64,000 nt of DNA from Ypsolopha sequella (GCA_934047225.1 OW203991.1:9610001-9674000); one strand, 5' to 3'. Counted from the stretch's first letter, positions 1 to 12,360 are shown. Program-made: numbers and translations. Notes: generated from the letters alone by a model not told the origin.

Positions 1-540
1 AAGTTTTGGTGGTACGAAAAATAAAAATGTTGCATATTTTGTCCTAGAGTTGATAATTTAAAACACATTTTTTCAACATTTTTGGTTTGGCCATACACGA
101 GGAGGGCTTTAGAAAATACCCATTGTGGTGGTGACAGAATAACAGCGTCCCTAATGCCTTTGGTATAGGAACATATGCTGAGTCACCGTCCTTTTTAACA
201 GTGCCATACAACTTTACGTTTAAGAACATTGTACTACTCTGTCCATAATGGTGTGTTAAATAAATGTCGTTTTATTTTATTTTATTTTATTTATTTATTT
301 GGCGATACTTAGTGCCTTAAGTTATAAATTAGTCCGTTTTATGTTTAACTTACAAAGTAACGTTTATTGCTTGTTTATAATAACTCCAAACATTAAGTAA
401 CTATAAACTTTATAGAGACTTTATATTCGAAGTTATTATAAACATAAGGTAGATACAGGATAATTAGTTTATATAGCTAGGTAAGAAACCTATTCTTGCT
501 GTAATATCACAGTGTAATTTTTAGACTGGGTAAATAATAT
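1..540. other. No gene; AT-rich sequence with a short TTTTA/TTTA run
   Basis: No coding signal is recognised here. Positions 270-300 are a simple run of TTTTA and TTTA units. The remainder is AT-rich single-copy-looking sequence. Confidence 0.6.
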
Positions 541-1258
541 TATTTCTGTATTATTATGTCTAGCGGTAATATTATTTCACGCTATAATATTACGTAATGC
601 TGTAATATTATGTAATGCTGTGATATGAAATGCTTTAATATTATTTAATGCTATAATATTACGTTGTGCTTTAATATTATTTAATGCTATAAATATAAGT
701 AATGCTGTAATATTATGTTATGCTGTGATATGAAATTCTGTAATATTATTTAATGCTATAAATTTACGTAATGCTGTAATATTATGTTATGCTGTGATAT
801 GAAATGCTGTAATATTATTTAATGCTATAAATTTACGTAATGCTGTAATTTTATGTTTTGCTGTGATATGAAATGCTGTAATATTATTTAATGCTATAAA
901 TTTACGTAATCCTGTAATATTATGTTATGCTGTGATATGAAATGCTGTAATATTATTTAATGCTATAATATTACGTAATGCTGTTATATTATGTAATGCT
1001 GTGATAATGAAATGCTGTAATATTATTTAATGCTATAATATTACGTTGTGCTTTAATATTATTTAATGCTATAAATATACGTAATTCTGTAATATTATGT
1101 TATGCTGTGATATGAAATGTTGTAATATTATTTAATGCTATAAATTTACGTAATGCTGTAATATTATGTTATGCTGTGATATAAAATGCTGTAATATTAT
1201 TAAATGCTATAAATTTACGTAATGCTGTAATATTATGTTATGTTGTGATATGAAATCT
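541..1258. repeat. AT-rich tandem satellite, 69-bp unit with 105-bp variant units
   Basis: The landmark 'tgctgtgatatgaaat' recurs at 616, 721, 790, 859, 928, 997, 1103, 1172 and 1241 (with small variants). The spacing is therefore 105, 69, 69, 69, 69, 106, 69 and 69 bp. Each unit contains two related halves built on 'aatgctgtaatattatg' and 'aatgctataaatttacg', and the long units carry one extra ~36-bp half with 'acgttgtgctttaatatta'. The array is rich in the self-complementary octamer TAATATTA. Positions 541-615 are a more diverged leading edge. Confidence 0.95.
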
Positions 1259-1365
1259 TCATATTATGAAGATATATTTATGTAGCTGAAACCAAAACAT
1301 AATAGTTGTAATAATAACGAGCGAAGAAGGCCTACAACTATGATCTAAATAATCATTTCGGTTGA

Positions 1366-1605
1366 GTTATATCAGGTTTTGGAGAATAAAACTAATACCA
1401 AAATAAACGTCAAAAAAATGTAATACGAAATATTGAAAATCCACCCCTCTTCTTCCAAAATAATAACTAAAACACTTCGAAATCGCAAATATTCTCAACG
1501 GCCAGCTTTTATTGAGCAGGATAGACAAGTGTCAAATGAAAGCGTTGGAGCAGGACAGATTTCTCTAAATAGCCTCGCCTTAAATGAACGCAATTACTCT
1601 CAAGC
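1366..1605 (+). repeat. Dispersed repeat A, copy 1
   Basis: This segment shares long stretches with 7826-8060 in the same orientation: 'ccaaaataaac', 'ttccaaaataataa', 'gaaatcgc', 'caggatagaca' and 'aatgaaagcgttggagcagga'-type blocks in the same order. A short open frame over it (1433-1648) lacks any recognisable domain and is interrupted differently in the second copy. It is best read as an old transposon-derived repeat of unknown class. Confidence 0.75.
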
Positions 1606-1842
1606 CACACTTCCAGTAAAGTTGGGAGAATTACAAAACACGATATAAAATATAAGTATGGAACGATCGGTAATTGAATTCACACTGGCGGGCCCAGTTT
1701 TTTTTTTTATATACTATGTAAGCTCAGCTTACCGCGGTAGGTGTAATTAAAAGTGAGAAAAAGGACGCGTTATTTATTTTCTATGCATTACAAAGTAATT
1801 ATTCAGAAACAGAGAATTAATTCTTTAAGAAATGTTTGGCCC

Positions 1843-2215
1843 TTATTGTTAAGGCGATATGTAAAAGTTTTAGCGTCCCTGTTACTCCATATGCGAAAAA
1901 ACACTCAGTGCGAGAGGGACGGATTCGTGGAAAAGTAGCAAAAAGTCGGTTTTTTATTGATATAAAATGTACAAAAGTTGCTATCAAAATTTCGTTTAAC
2001 CAGGTCCTAGATATCGTTAAAACCCATCTAATAAAATATAAATTGCAGTCCATATGTCATTCTAAATTGTCAAACCAGGAGAAATGGTGCCGAAAAAGAC
2101 CTCACTTCAATAAATATTTCTATCGAGCCGAATTTCTCCAATCGCGTTGCTGTTTTAACAGATCCCTAGAAAAAGAATCTAAAAATAATATATTTTTTTC
2201 AAAATTATACATTAT
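1843..2215 (-). repeat. Dispersed repeat B, copy 1 (inverted relative to the others)
   Basis: The reverse complement of this segment matches 16192-16625, 22365-22470 and 49217-49628. The shared core is 'ccgtccctctcgcactg' followed by 'ggagtaac', and an outer block contains 'ctcctggtttga'. Related blocks elsewhere read 'attgaaat.agg'. A chance open frame of 128 aa runs through the copy but is not conserved. The internal order of blocks is preserved in copies 1, 2 and 4, so this is one element family, probably non-autonomous. Confidence 0.8.
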
Positions 2216-2257
2216 TTACTGATTTAGATATGCACGTTCTTAAAGTGTCGATTTATT

Positions 2258-2335
2258 GTGCACGTTCTTAAAATTGTGCTGGACGGGTAATAAAAAAGTT
2301 GCTAGGGTAAATGCTAATCTTGAACAGAAAATCTA
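2258..2335 (+). repeat. Dispersed repeat E, copy 1
   Basis: The block 'ctggacgggtaataaaaaag' followed by 'ttgctagggtaa' recurs at about 20830-20875 ('ctggacgggcaataaaaaac', 'gttgctagggaa'). The family is unknown. Confidence 0.6.
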
Positions 2336-3204
2336 TTTTCTCTTATACAACGGTAAGGTTACACATAGACGACGACCAAATCCAGTCCATAATCATTGTA
2401 CAGAAAATAATACAACAATCGATTTCAATACAATCACGCCTCTACATAAGTTTCTATCCAAAACATTTGAAACGACAACGTGGGTGATCAACTACCTTTT
2501 TGTCAAAGAAAACTCAACCCTTTTACTTGAAATTTTAGGTTCATTTTTCGTATTTAGAAAAGTGGTGGGATTCTAACACAAATTCTACATTTTATGTTTT
2601 GGTTCCGTGAACATAAAACGCGTGCTATCGTCTTATCTCAAGAGATAAGGCGACTGGAATCTTTAAACTAAAATGTTATCGATAAAAATAACATTTTTGA
2701 ATTCGGTTCGGTTATTTTGAGAGATAAAGGGTGTTTTTTACTAATTTGTGAAACCACATGTGTGGAAGTATATCCAAAGTTTTAAGATTAGTAAATTTTT
2801 TTTCAATTATTTGACTGTGCAAACTTTCCTAATTTCACAATTTTTATTTTTATTCAAAATATAGTATTATTTCAACTATACGTTAAACAAAAACAATATG
2901 GTTTTATGGCATTCAATTTTGTAACTTTGAATGAGAATATGTATGAATAATTTATTTATGCAACATATATGTATGTAAGTACGTCACACACATGTGTACA
3001 TATACATTTATGTACTAAATTATTACCTATAAAGTTACTATCTATACTGAAACAAAATAATACTTAAATAACATGAAAAACCTTAGGTAAATATTTAAAC
3101 GGTACTGGCTATAACGTAAGGAAATAAAAATAAAACTTGCCTAAAACAAAACACTTATAAAACCTATAAATATAAACTAAACTATATAAATAATCCTATC
3201 TAGA
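2336..3204. other. No feature recognised
   Basis: AT-rich sequence without a gene, tandem repeat or family match inside the window. An open frame at 2256-2576 has no recognisable domain. Confidence 0.5.
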
Positions 3205-3350
3205 TCGCAACCGTCATGTGGAAGGGTACCTCGAAGGCTGGCAGTGTTTCTTATTTGAATGGTCAGACTGATTCTCTGGCCAAGATACGCGCCAGCCTTC
3301 GGGTCCCCATAAAATTGACAAACATATAATGTCGATTTTAATGTAAAAAT
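3205..3350 (+). repeat. Dispersed repeat C, copy 1
   Basis: Matches 44040-44185 in the same orientation: 'aaggctggcag.gtt', then 'ttgaat..ccaaactgatt'-like sequence, then 'tggccaaagta' and 'caattttaatgtaaa'. The order of blocks is the same in both copies. I recognise this as a repeat type common in lepidopteran sequence, but I cannot name its element. Confidence 0.7.
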
Positions 3351-5242
3351 TAACTAAATAAATTAACCAACTAAACAAAAAAAAATTAAAACAGGAACTA
3401 CCACAAATAACGTAATATTTATAAAATATACTTACATTATAAATAATATTCACGTGTTATATATTTATTTAGTTTAGTTGAAATATTAAAGGTGACGTCT
3501 AATAGGTCTATATGATACACACCTAATGTTACAATGAATGTCACATTATCGTCTAATTTGTCAAACTGAAGGGCAAAAAAGAATGAAATAAACCGTACAG
3601 GCTACCCAGAACATTTTATTTTACGATATGATAAATAAGCTTAGATTGGTGTGTTAATTTGAAAACCATTTCGAGATATAGGTTTAATAAGCCGTATTTT
3701 GGAATTTGTGGTCTAAAAAACCTCATGATGGTTAATATTTTTACCAAGAAAGCTGCAACTTCCATTTGCCTTCTTTTAACGTCACTTGTGAAATAGCTGT
3801 TTAGAAATGTGTTTTTTGCTATCAGAAAATTTATAATAATTTGCTTCTGTCTTATTTGACAGATGGATGACAGATGAGTAGATAGACAGAGACAGACCAC
3901 TTTTATTTTGTAAGCAATAGGTACCACATCACAATCAGTATACGAGTAATGTCTAAAATTCTCAAGTTACATCATATCGGACCATTCTTTAAAAAATCAT
4001 ACAAAAGTAATGTTTAATTTATATACCAAACTAATGAAAACTTTGTCCTAAATTGGCATATATTCTAAGTTTTTTTTTTTTTTTTTTAATCTTTTTTAAA
4101 TTAAGCTAGGGAATTGGTACTAGGTAGTTACGGTATATATAGTAATTCTTATTACCTTGATTTAAGTTGTATTCGAAATAAGTAATAATAAAGAGTGAAT
4201 AGGTATAATGGGCATTACCTCATCTTGAATTTTTCTGGGAAAATAAATGATGAGGATATAATGGATTTGTAAAATGATAACTTGATTTACTTCGAATACT
4301 TGAACCTTTAGATACCGAGAATTCAATATAAGAGCTTTTATTATTTGAGGGATTTCTAAAAACCAAAAGCATATTTTGAACCTATTTTTTACCATTGCTT
4401 TTGGTTCATCCTGTATATTCAATCTGATATGCTTGTAACCATTGCGGGAGCTTCTTCCTTATATTGGTTTCTTGAAGCTCAGTCTTGTTTATTATTTATT
4501 TTTATGACATCCATGGAGTAGGTTTTAGGACGCAATAGGAGTAAAGTATGTGCTTATATTTAAAATAAAACGAATCTACCTAAATTACATTGAGTAGGGT
4601 AAGGCAACAATAGGCACCCTTAAATGTAAAAAATCTAGTATCAAATCAAAGCTCTGAATATTGCAAGTGTGGATTTCTGTTACCGTGGCGGGTTTTATTC
4701 AACACTGTATTGTTCAAAAACTTCAATTCAGATAATAAACTTTCAGCATCTGTATTATAGGAATATTAACACTGTTTTGTATACTACTAAATAAGAGAGT
4801 ATTTTACACCCCGTCTCCCTTGGCAAAGACTACATTTGCACAGCATTTCCCAGATTCCATGTTCCCCCACGGTTACAACACGGTAGTAAAACTTTGCGAC
4901 ATCAAAAAATGTTCTACAAGAGAAGCAAACAACATTTTCTAAAAGTGGCTTCGAACCCTATCGTATGTAACCACAGAGATATTTCTAAAAAGACTTCCAT
5001 AAAAATTATGTAAAATATTTTTTTAAACACACTTCACACATATTTATGCACCTCATAAATATAATTCATTCTAGTATTTAATTGTCGTAATTAAAATAAC
5101 AATGTATTGTAAAGCTCTGTTAAACTTTCATCCTATGTATTATTATTGTGATTTTAGTTTTTGGATAGTGTAGATTTTCATGAATTTCAAGTTTTACACT
5201 TGTAAACTTGTAAACTTGAGAAAAAAAATGTCTTTATACCGC
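3351..5242. other. No gene recognised; poly-T run
   Basis: This 1.9-kb stretch holds no supported gene. There is an 18-base poly-T tract at about 4070-4087 and a small direct repeat 'cttgtaaa' near 5200-5217. Open frames on the minus strand (3616-3927, 4162-4422) have no recognisable domain. Confidence 0.5.
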
Positions 5243-5552
5243 TTACCGTTTTTAGGGTTCCGCACCCAAAGGGTAACCTACGGGACCCTATTACTAAGAC
5301 TCCGCTGTCCGTCTGTCTGTCCGTCTGTCCATCTGTCACCAGGCTGTATCTCATAAACCGTGATAGTTAAACAGTTGAAATTTTCACACATGATGTATTT
5401 CTGTTGCCGCTATGACAACAAATACTAAAAAACAGAATAAAGTAAATATTTAAGGGGGCTCTCATACAACAGACATGTTTTTTTGCCGTTTTTATAGGTA
5501 ATGGTACGGAACCCTTCGTGCGCGAGTCAGACTCGCACTTGACCGTTTTTTT
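5243..5552 (+). repeat. Lepidopteran-type dispersed repeat G ('agggttccgcaccc')
   Basis: Runs from 'accgtttttagggttccg' to 'gagtcagactcgcacttgac' followed by poly-T. It contains the 'gtccgtctgtctgtc' pyrimidine stretch and 'ggctgtatctcataaaccgt'. Inverted short repeats 'agggttccgcaccc' (5254-5267) and 'ggtacggaaccct' (5503-5515) lie near its two ends. I recognise this as one of the most frequent repeats in moth and butterfly genomes. Degenerate pieces occur at 8601, 34696, 38272, 39060, 45784 and 46193. Confidence 0.9.
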
Positions 5553-5693
5553 TATACAATTTTAATTGTGATTTCTACTAAGCCCCTGCCTTTTCAGGTT
5601 CGATCTAATTTTGAGGACCACTGTCAATCATGCTCTGAATTTTAACTATATCTTATATAACGTTAATTAAAGATATATTGACTATTTTTTACA

Positions 5694-5737
5694 TTCGAAT
5701 GATGACGGCCCCATACCGAGGGCCGAAATATATCGAA
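5694..5737 (+). ncRNA. Hammerhead-like hairpin motif, copy 1
   Basis: Layout: 'ttcga' (5694-5698), core-like 'atgatga' (5699-5705), hairpin 'ggccc...gggcc' (stem II), 'gaaa' (5725-5728), 'tata', then 'tcgaa' (5733-5737) that pairs with 'ttcga'. It differs from the hammerhead core CTGANGA at its first base and has one extra C before stem II. It is nearly identical, on the opposite strand, to 61395-61438. See the finding on this motif. Confidence 0.5.
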
Positions 5738-6544
5738 TAATATTTTTTTAATAATATTTTTAATTGTTAAAATACTAATAAATAAATAAAAAGCCCATAA
5801 AAATAAAATATAATATATTTATAAACGTTAGATATTATTTGTAAGATTTCTTTTGGTAAATAAAAGCTTATTCTATTCTGTATAACAAAGGCGACGCAAA
5901 GTTTTGTTAACATCCAAAAAAGCACGTTTTAAGTATTTAATAAAGAATGGGTGAAATATAGTACGGTTTGGAGCTTTCTCATAAATATTCAGGATTCCAT
6001 AATAATATATTAAATGTTCAGGCTTGAAATATAACCACTTCGAGTTCGCTTCATACGCATTGCAAATTTCAGTTGCCGCTCTACAAAAGCAGTTTGGAAA
6101 GAGGTTTTTATTACTATGTTCCACGAGGACCTAACTTTGCCTTGTCTTTTTAACATGATTTATGTAAAAAATGCAAACTAAATTTTCTGTAACTTGAGTC
6201 ATTAAGAGGAAACTTTTACCTTTTTCGCGTTTCATGTTTTTTACAACAGCTGGAGAGTTATTGTTGTTTGAATTGGCTCTTCACGGATCTTTTATTACAT
6301 TACGCTTTACAATACCTGGGTTTTTTACTATGATAGCTCGTTTGATTCTCTTTTACAAGTAGACTAGTAAAAGTTACTAAAGAATAAATAATAACCTTTT
6401 TAAAAGAAAACAGAATAACTAGACTACAGTAGGTATCTGTTAACTAAAACCATCAGTATCAAGAGGTTTATACTTTAAATTTAGAGTATCTCGTTTTATA
6501 TTATTTAATAATAATAATAATATACCGAAATAATCCCAGTTGTT
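5738..6544. other. No gene recognised
   Basis: AT-rich. A minus-strand frame at 5873-6124 (83 aa with several Cys and Tyr residues) is open but has no domain I recognise and no splice context I can support. An (aat)n run lies near 6509-6524. Confidence 0.45.
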
Positions 6545-6970
6545 TTATCCGCGAACGGGTTAATACCAACCAGTCTTGAAACCAACCTGAGACGTTTGGG
6601 ATTCCGCGGCAGTTCGCTTCCAGCGCGGATGCAGAAGGCGGTTCTGGGGCTCTACCGCGTAATTCTCATTTGTATCAACTTCAAGCAAATGCATGCGAAA
6701 TTCAACGCGTGCAAAAGAGATGGCATGTTAGGCGGGCGTCGTCGCACGCACGACAAATTTCAATCTCAAGTTGATGTTGATGAAAATGAGAATTACGCGG
6801 TAGACCCACTGCTCGATACTGCTCGCATCGTTCGCCGATTTCTTTCCCTGGGGCTCTGAACCTCGGTCAACTGTGCTTCTGCCGAGGGATGTACCGTCTC
6901 TCTCTCTTTAAATTCTTTTGGCCAAGAGGGAGAGACGAGATCAAAAATTCTCGAAATAATAATAAATTGT
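6545..6970 (+). mobile_element. GC-rich retroelement relic with (aat)n-type 3' end
   Basis: Positions 6545-6900 are clearly GC-richer than their flanks and read like decayed coding sequence: short open stretches with stops in every frame. The tail 'ttggccaagagggagaga.' plus 'gagatcaaaaattctc' followed by 'aaataataata' (6918-6966) recurs at 33242-33292. A conserved tail ending in an AAT repeat is what the 3' end of a non-LTR retrotransposon looks like. The clade is not determined. The 87-aa open frame inside is treated as part of the relic. Confidence 0.55.
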
Positions 6971-7825
6971 CACGTAACTATGAATAATATTATACTACTC
7001 TATCACATGCAATCCTTATCAGCTCATTTTCTATGACAGAGACAGAGATAAAAATAACAGATGTCCGTTGAATCCTAAAAAAGAACAACCACCTTTTCAC
7101 AACAACCTCATTTTTATTCCCAGGAAATTGGTCCTCACCTCATATCGCCCGCGTTGTTCCTTTATTTCCCCGAATTGCGAGCATTTTCACGCATAATGCC
7201 CGTGATTTACCCCACAAGCCTCGTGGAAGAACGAAACGAATTTTTGGAATACCCGAACCTTAAACTGTAAAGGCACCTTATACATAATATTTTTAATATT
7301 ACAATATTTTATGCAAATATCATTTTCAAGATTGCTTGGAGGTGGAAGCCCCGATGAATATTGCGGTATGTTTCTATTCTTTTTGTTATGAGGAATATTT
7401 GAGACATCATGCTTTTTGTTTTTTTTTCTAGGTTTACATGAAATAAATCTCCCCCAGTGGTGTAAACTGAGATCCAACCACTTATTTGTCTAAATACGCC
7501 AGGCACACCCTAGGCTGTTAGACCAAAACCCAAATAACTGACAAATCCTATCACTGTAACTGGTAGCGAAAGACGAAACAATGCCACCACGACTTGTTGT
7601 GTTCGGAAGAGTAGTTAAGGGGGAGTTCTCCCAATTTTGTCTCTTTTCAAACACATTTTTAATCGCGAAAATATGATAACAAAAAATTTTGAAAAAAATA
7701 TTTTACATATTTCACTTTTTGATCTTGATATTTCAGCCGTTCAATACTCGACTACTTGCATTTCTTTGCACCCAATAAAATCGCAAAGAAAGGACTAAAC
7801 TGTGATGTAAATATCATTTAATTTG
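6971..7825. other. No feature recognised
   Basis: No gene, family match or tandem structure is supported in this interval. Open frames at 7187-7506 on the minus strand are not recognisable. Confidence 0.45.
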
Positions 7826-8060
7826 AGTTACATTAGGTTTAAGAAAATAAACTTTATAGGTACCAAAATAAACATGGTACGAAAACATAAAACGGCCGTT
7901 ATATTAAAAATCCATACTTCTTATTCCAAAATAATAAATAAAAATACATTGAAATCGCGAGATTTTTGAGCAGCCCGCTTCCACTAAACAGGATAGACAT
8001 GTGTAAAATGAAAGCGTTGGAGCAGGACCGATTTCTCCGAATACCATCGCCTTATGGGTG
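7826..8060 (+). repeat. Dispersed repeat A, copy 2
   Basis: Same block order as 1366-1605, with small indels, ending in 'tgaaagcgttggagcagg' and 'accgatttctccgaatacc'. The two copies differ enough to be old. Confidence 0.75.
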
Positions 8061-8600
8061 GAACAATCGTGGATTGCGTATACCTATTTCACTAAATTTC
8101 TTGCCCACGCTAGCCACCAGGAAATTCTACAATAAGATTTTAATCTGGTACAGATATGAGATTCAATTAGATATAAATATATTCATTCGTTCATTTGAGA
8201 TTCATTTGTTCGTAAAATCCACCATTTGAATGACCAAAATAAATCATACGAAAACACAGTAAATTCAACAAGCACAGTACACTCGAAACGAAAAGGCAGT
8301 TTGACATTGTGTCCCATCAAGCGTCTCTCCGGCTCCCGAAATAGGTGGGCAGAGATGTCAAAAAAATGATGAATCTTCATTTCCCTCTCCTTTTATGTCA
8401 CCATATTCCTGTCCCTTTATTTACTGAGGGTCGACACGAAAATGATGAATATCTCATCCATAAAAAATCCTGATTGTTCAAAGTAAAAACTCATTTCTAC
8501 TTCCATTGCTGTTCCCTTAATTAAGTCTCACACGAAAATTTGAGTGGAAAAGCAAAAAAAAGTTCGTTTATTTTCTTTTTGCGCTTACGAGGTTCACTTT

Positions 8601-8780
8601 TCGACATTTTTAGGATTCCCTACCTCAAAATAAAAACGCTACCCTTATGGGATCACTTTGTTGTCCATCTGTCCGTCTGTCAAGACCCTTTTTCTCGGGC
8701 TCCGTGAAATTGAAACTGATACTTTCTACAGAAGTCTACGGCCCCGTTGATGCTATTAAAAAATCTTCTTACTCAAAGCT
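8601..8780 (+). repeat. Repeat G-related fragment ('tttaggattcc.tacctca')
   Basis: Carries 'tttaggattccctacctc', 'gggatcactttgttgtcc', 'atctgtccgtctgtcaagac' and 'cctttttctcgggctccg' in the order I know from a common lepidopteran repeat that resembles repeat G. It abuts the LINE relic that follows. Confidence 0.75.
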
Positions 8781-8781
8781 A

Positions 8782-9262
8782 AACAAATTGCCTTTTACGT
8801 TTAAATGTTTTACGCATTAATTGTGCCATCAACACTAACTATTACGGTAAGCAAGCCAGACCATACCTCATTCCTAAAATTTACAACGAGATACCGTTAT
8901 GCATTCGAAAGAGCGGCAGCAAAAATATATTTAAATCTAAGTTAATAAAACATCTATTTCAAAAACTTGAACAAAATATAAATTATTGAACAAAGGATAT
9001 TTATCTGTATAGTGTTACTTACATAAAAAGTCAGTTATAAAGATAAAATGTTATAATGTTAAAGAAAGTGTATTAAAATATGTGAGATGATATATGTAAG
9101 ACATAATTAAGTGAGATAGCGTAAAAACAGTTAACATGACAGTATTGTATAAAAAGGGGAGATATTTCTGCCAACAAACTGCCTTGCAGTTTGGCGGGAT
9201 ATAATATTTATCTAATGTGCTGTTAAGGAAGTGAATAAACGATTGTTATTATTATTATTATT
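8782..9262 (+). pseudogene. 5'-truncated CR1-like LINE: last ~55 codons of ORF2 plus 3' UTR
   Basis: One frame reads through to a stop at about 8988-8990. It gives the typical C-terminal end of a CR1/Jockey-type ORF2: a basic 'YYGKQARPYLIPKIYNEIP' segment, 'CIRKSG', then 'FKSKLIKHLF'. The intact LINE in this window ends in a similar way (R.Y..P.I.N.LP..I......FK..L..HL). A 3' UTR follows, containing the hairpin 'aaactgccttgcagttt' (near 9176-9192), then 'gtgaataaacga' and a (tta)n tail at about 9243-9262. Upstream is unrelated repeat G, so the copy is 5'-truncated, as usual for dead-on-arrival LINE insertions. Confidence 0.8.
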
Positions 9263-12110
9263 ACGTAATCAATCTCATACAAATTGGTTCACCATGAAAA
9301 CTATGGGACCTTCCAGTTGGCTTTGAAACTTGAGTCACAAGTATTCTGAAACAAATAAAGAAATAAATTTGAAAGTTATTATTGTGGAATGTTACTAGAA
9401 AAATTTAGATTTACAGTTTTGTCTCAAGGTAATAAAGTTTTTAATTTTTAATTTTTATCAAGCCTGCTTATTACAATGATACAGAATCCTCTGGGCGAGA
9501 GACCTACTCAAACTTGACTTGGGATATTTTGTCTTAAATTCGACTCTAAACTTTTTATTTAACCACTTGGCAGTTTTGCTCTTTCAAACAGTATTCAAGT
9601 GACCAAGAGGCATTAACTTAGAAACACTTGGCTACGCTTTTTTATAAATCCTTAAAGGGCTAAAAGAAAAATAAATCTGGAAAACAATTACCCATATTAA
9701 TTTAAATTCATCAGGCTCAACAAACAGGTGTTTGAATGGGGGCCTATCATTGATAAATTATATAATAGAGAACACATTCTAAAGAATATATATATATATG
9801 AAAATACATACATACTTTTATATTTTATATTATTATTTTAACATGTATAATTTCAGGTATATATAGTTAGTCATTTAAGTTTTTAACCAGCAGCAAAAGA
9901 CTGTTAATTCAAAACATATTTAAAGTCCAATTCAAATATGTGATTGATTCATGTTCATTTATTAAATTTGACAACATGACAAAATAAATCAAGCACGTTA
10001 TACATTCGAAAAATTTACGCAATATATATTTTTGATCAACTAACATACCTTTACCACACCCCTCCCACTCAATACAAGCGAACAGATGAAATTACCTACC
10101 ACTACTACACAAGCATCAGCTTATCTACAAACGTTTGTGTGTGTGTGCGTGCACGCAGCTAATTCCCGACACAGCAGTCAAGCCATGTAGTGCGTGCGTA
10201 CTCCCACCCTTATTATGTACTTCTATATAAATTGCGGGTGACGCGACGTTAAACTGACGGGGAGATGATGTCGCGTCTTTACGTAAATAGTAATAGTTTT
10301 TTACCTATGTGTCAAAAAGACGTAACGGTCATTCGTAATAATTGTAATAAAGGTATTATTTCGAGTTGTATATTACATTTGTTTTATTCGTGACGAACAT
10401 ACAGTATTTTTTTTTCAAATACCATCAAGTATAAAAAAGTCTTCGCCTAATAGGCCCCTTTACGCCTTTTTTTCTTAAGATTCATACAAAAGGTAAAAAC
10501 TGAATGTGAGGTCAACAGTTTATTTTTTTCATATATTATTTCATAAGTATTATTTAGCGACATCTAACTACGTCTCTTTATAGCCCAAAAAGCAATATTG
10601 GATGAAACACCATCATTATAGCTGTCAGGATATTGTGAAATTTGCTTCGTTTTTACGCGAAGTTTAGCAAGTTGTATAATTTTTATCTATAATAAATAAT
10701 TTTATCTATACTGGACTAAGTTTTTATCTGAAACGATTTAACAAATTCGGCGCTTTTTGAATATCTCGCCGTCTTGCACCTCTTGATGAGAGACGGGTCG
10801 GAGTGCGGCGTGGGGGGGGGGGGGGAGGGAAACAGAATATATAAAGATGTGCGCAAATTTTTATGGAGATCAAAGATATCAGGACGTCATAAACACCTAA
10901 AGCATTTATATAGCAGCTGAGCGGGATGGCTCACCTTAAGGTAGGGAAGGAGGTAGGTAGAGGATTCCCATTACCTCTTATACCTCTTATAACAGTAAAC
11001 TTATAAATTAGGCTTTGAAGCTGCAAACTTTCTCTCCCTTTTTCTGTAGGGTTGCCATTTGTAAAATCTATAAACTAGGAAAAAGAGCTCGTAAACCCCT
11101 GATCTTTGAGCGTAAACCCCGGGGTCTTATTCTCTAACTTAAACATCTATCGCTATCACTTACAAAGGTATCTTGATTGGCAAGAAACGAAATATATATT
11201 GAAGTTAGATAATAAGACCCCTGGACATAAATATCTGTCTTTGTCTTATTACCTTGGAAATAAAATTGGTATTATTAATTTATTTCTAAAGCAAAACATC
11301 TTTAACTTTGGTAGTAAAATAAACAAAATCTTCTTCTCACATCTTTCAAAATATTTGAAACCCGGACAGTATGCAAAACTCCGCACGGACGCTCTCCGGT
11401 CGCCCTCCAAACTAGGACTAATTCGGAGAAAACTGGACGAATGGTAACTCTAAGTATGGGATGCCCTTAGACCACGACTTTTTTAAATCTACATTTCAGC
11501 CCTTAACGAGTAGCAATAGAAATTATTTTGACAAGTTCCTGTGTCCTACACATAGTGGTGAGTGTAGTAGTAAAATAAAAAGAATTACCCACAACCGAGA
11601 ACAGTGAAACTTCGCGCGCATTTGTGGCGAATAATAAAAACCGTTTTTAAACTTCTTTTGTACCAAATAGTTTTAAAAGTTATACAAAGAACATAATAAG
11701 GTTTTGTAGGTTTGAGAAATGTTACTTTTCCGCAATGTTTATAGACTATATTTTAATGTAACTGTCGAGGAATGTTACCTTAACCAATTTTCTAATCGTA
11801 AAAGGGGTAGAAACTGGGTCAGCCCATTTTTTTGATGTTATTTTATTTAACTTGGAAGTTTATACGGAAACGACGAGTTTGAATACAAATATTAAAATAA
11901 ATTTGCATTAATTTAAAAAAAGATAAAGTTGATCGTTTTTATTAAGGTAATTATATAATTTCATTCAAATTACTGTTGACATTATTAATAAGAGATATGC
12001 GGATATTGCTCACTTTATCACTTTCTATTGAAAGCACAGTCACATTGAGATTAAGCTAACCATCATCAGAACTTCATCAGGATATCAGGCGTAACAACCG
12101 TACAAGAACT
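9263..12110. other. No gene recognised; G14 run and dinucleotide runs
   Basis: This 2.8-kb stretch holds simple sequence only: (ta)n near 9788-9800, a gt/gc run near 10137-10157, and a run of 14 G at about 10812-10825. A 113-codon open frame at 11106-11447 begins at a non-ATG codon and shows no domain. I see no transposon ends here. Confidence 0.45.
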
Positions 12111-12112
12111 GC

Positions 12113-12360
12113 TGAATTTTCTATGCACATTGATCCAATCAGGGCAGCTATTCTGACACGCGCGGAAACATTTTGAAAGCCGATTTCGGATGATATGAAA
12201 CTGGTTTTTCTGTAAATGTGTATTGAAAACCTATGAAACGTATTCCATACATTTTGTAATCGCCATTTGAAGAGCTATAGTCATTCAAATTGATATTGCA
12301 TGATATTTATCACTATTCAAACAAAAGTTGAATGAATTGTTATTTCGAGTAAAAATTGAT
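12113..12360 (+). mobile_element. Foldback MITE family H, single-arm copy
   Basis: Begins 'cagggcagctattctgacac' and continues with 'cgatttcggatgat', 'cattcaaatt' and 'tgaatgaattgttatttcgagt'. This is one arm of the 490-bp palindrome at 39621-40115. The second arm is missing here. Confidence 0.75.

Noticed and set aside
541..1258. A CRISPR-like array
   Set aside because: Units are directly adjacent with no unique spacers, and the context is an animal nuclear genome. It is a satellite.
1836..2222. 128-codon open frame
   Set aside because: It overlaps dispersed repeat B and the other three copies do not keep the frame open.
5873..6124. Possible minus-strand host exon with Cys/Tyr-rich translation
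   Set aside because: No splice sites or family resemblance could be supported, and base composition is that of the flanks.
11106..11447. 113-codon open frame that could be a small gene
   Set aside because: The start is not ATG, no domain is visible, and codon content is like the surrounding AT-rich DNA.
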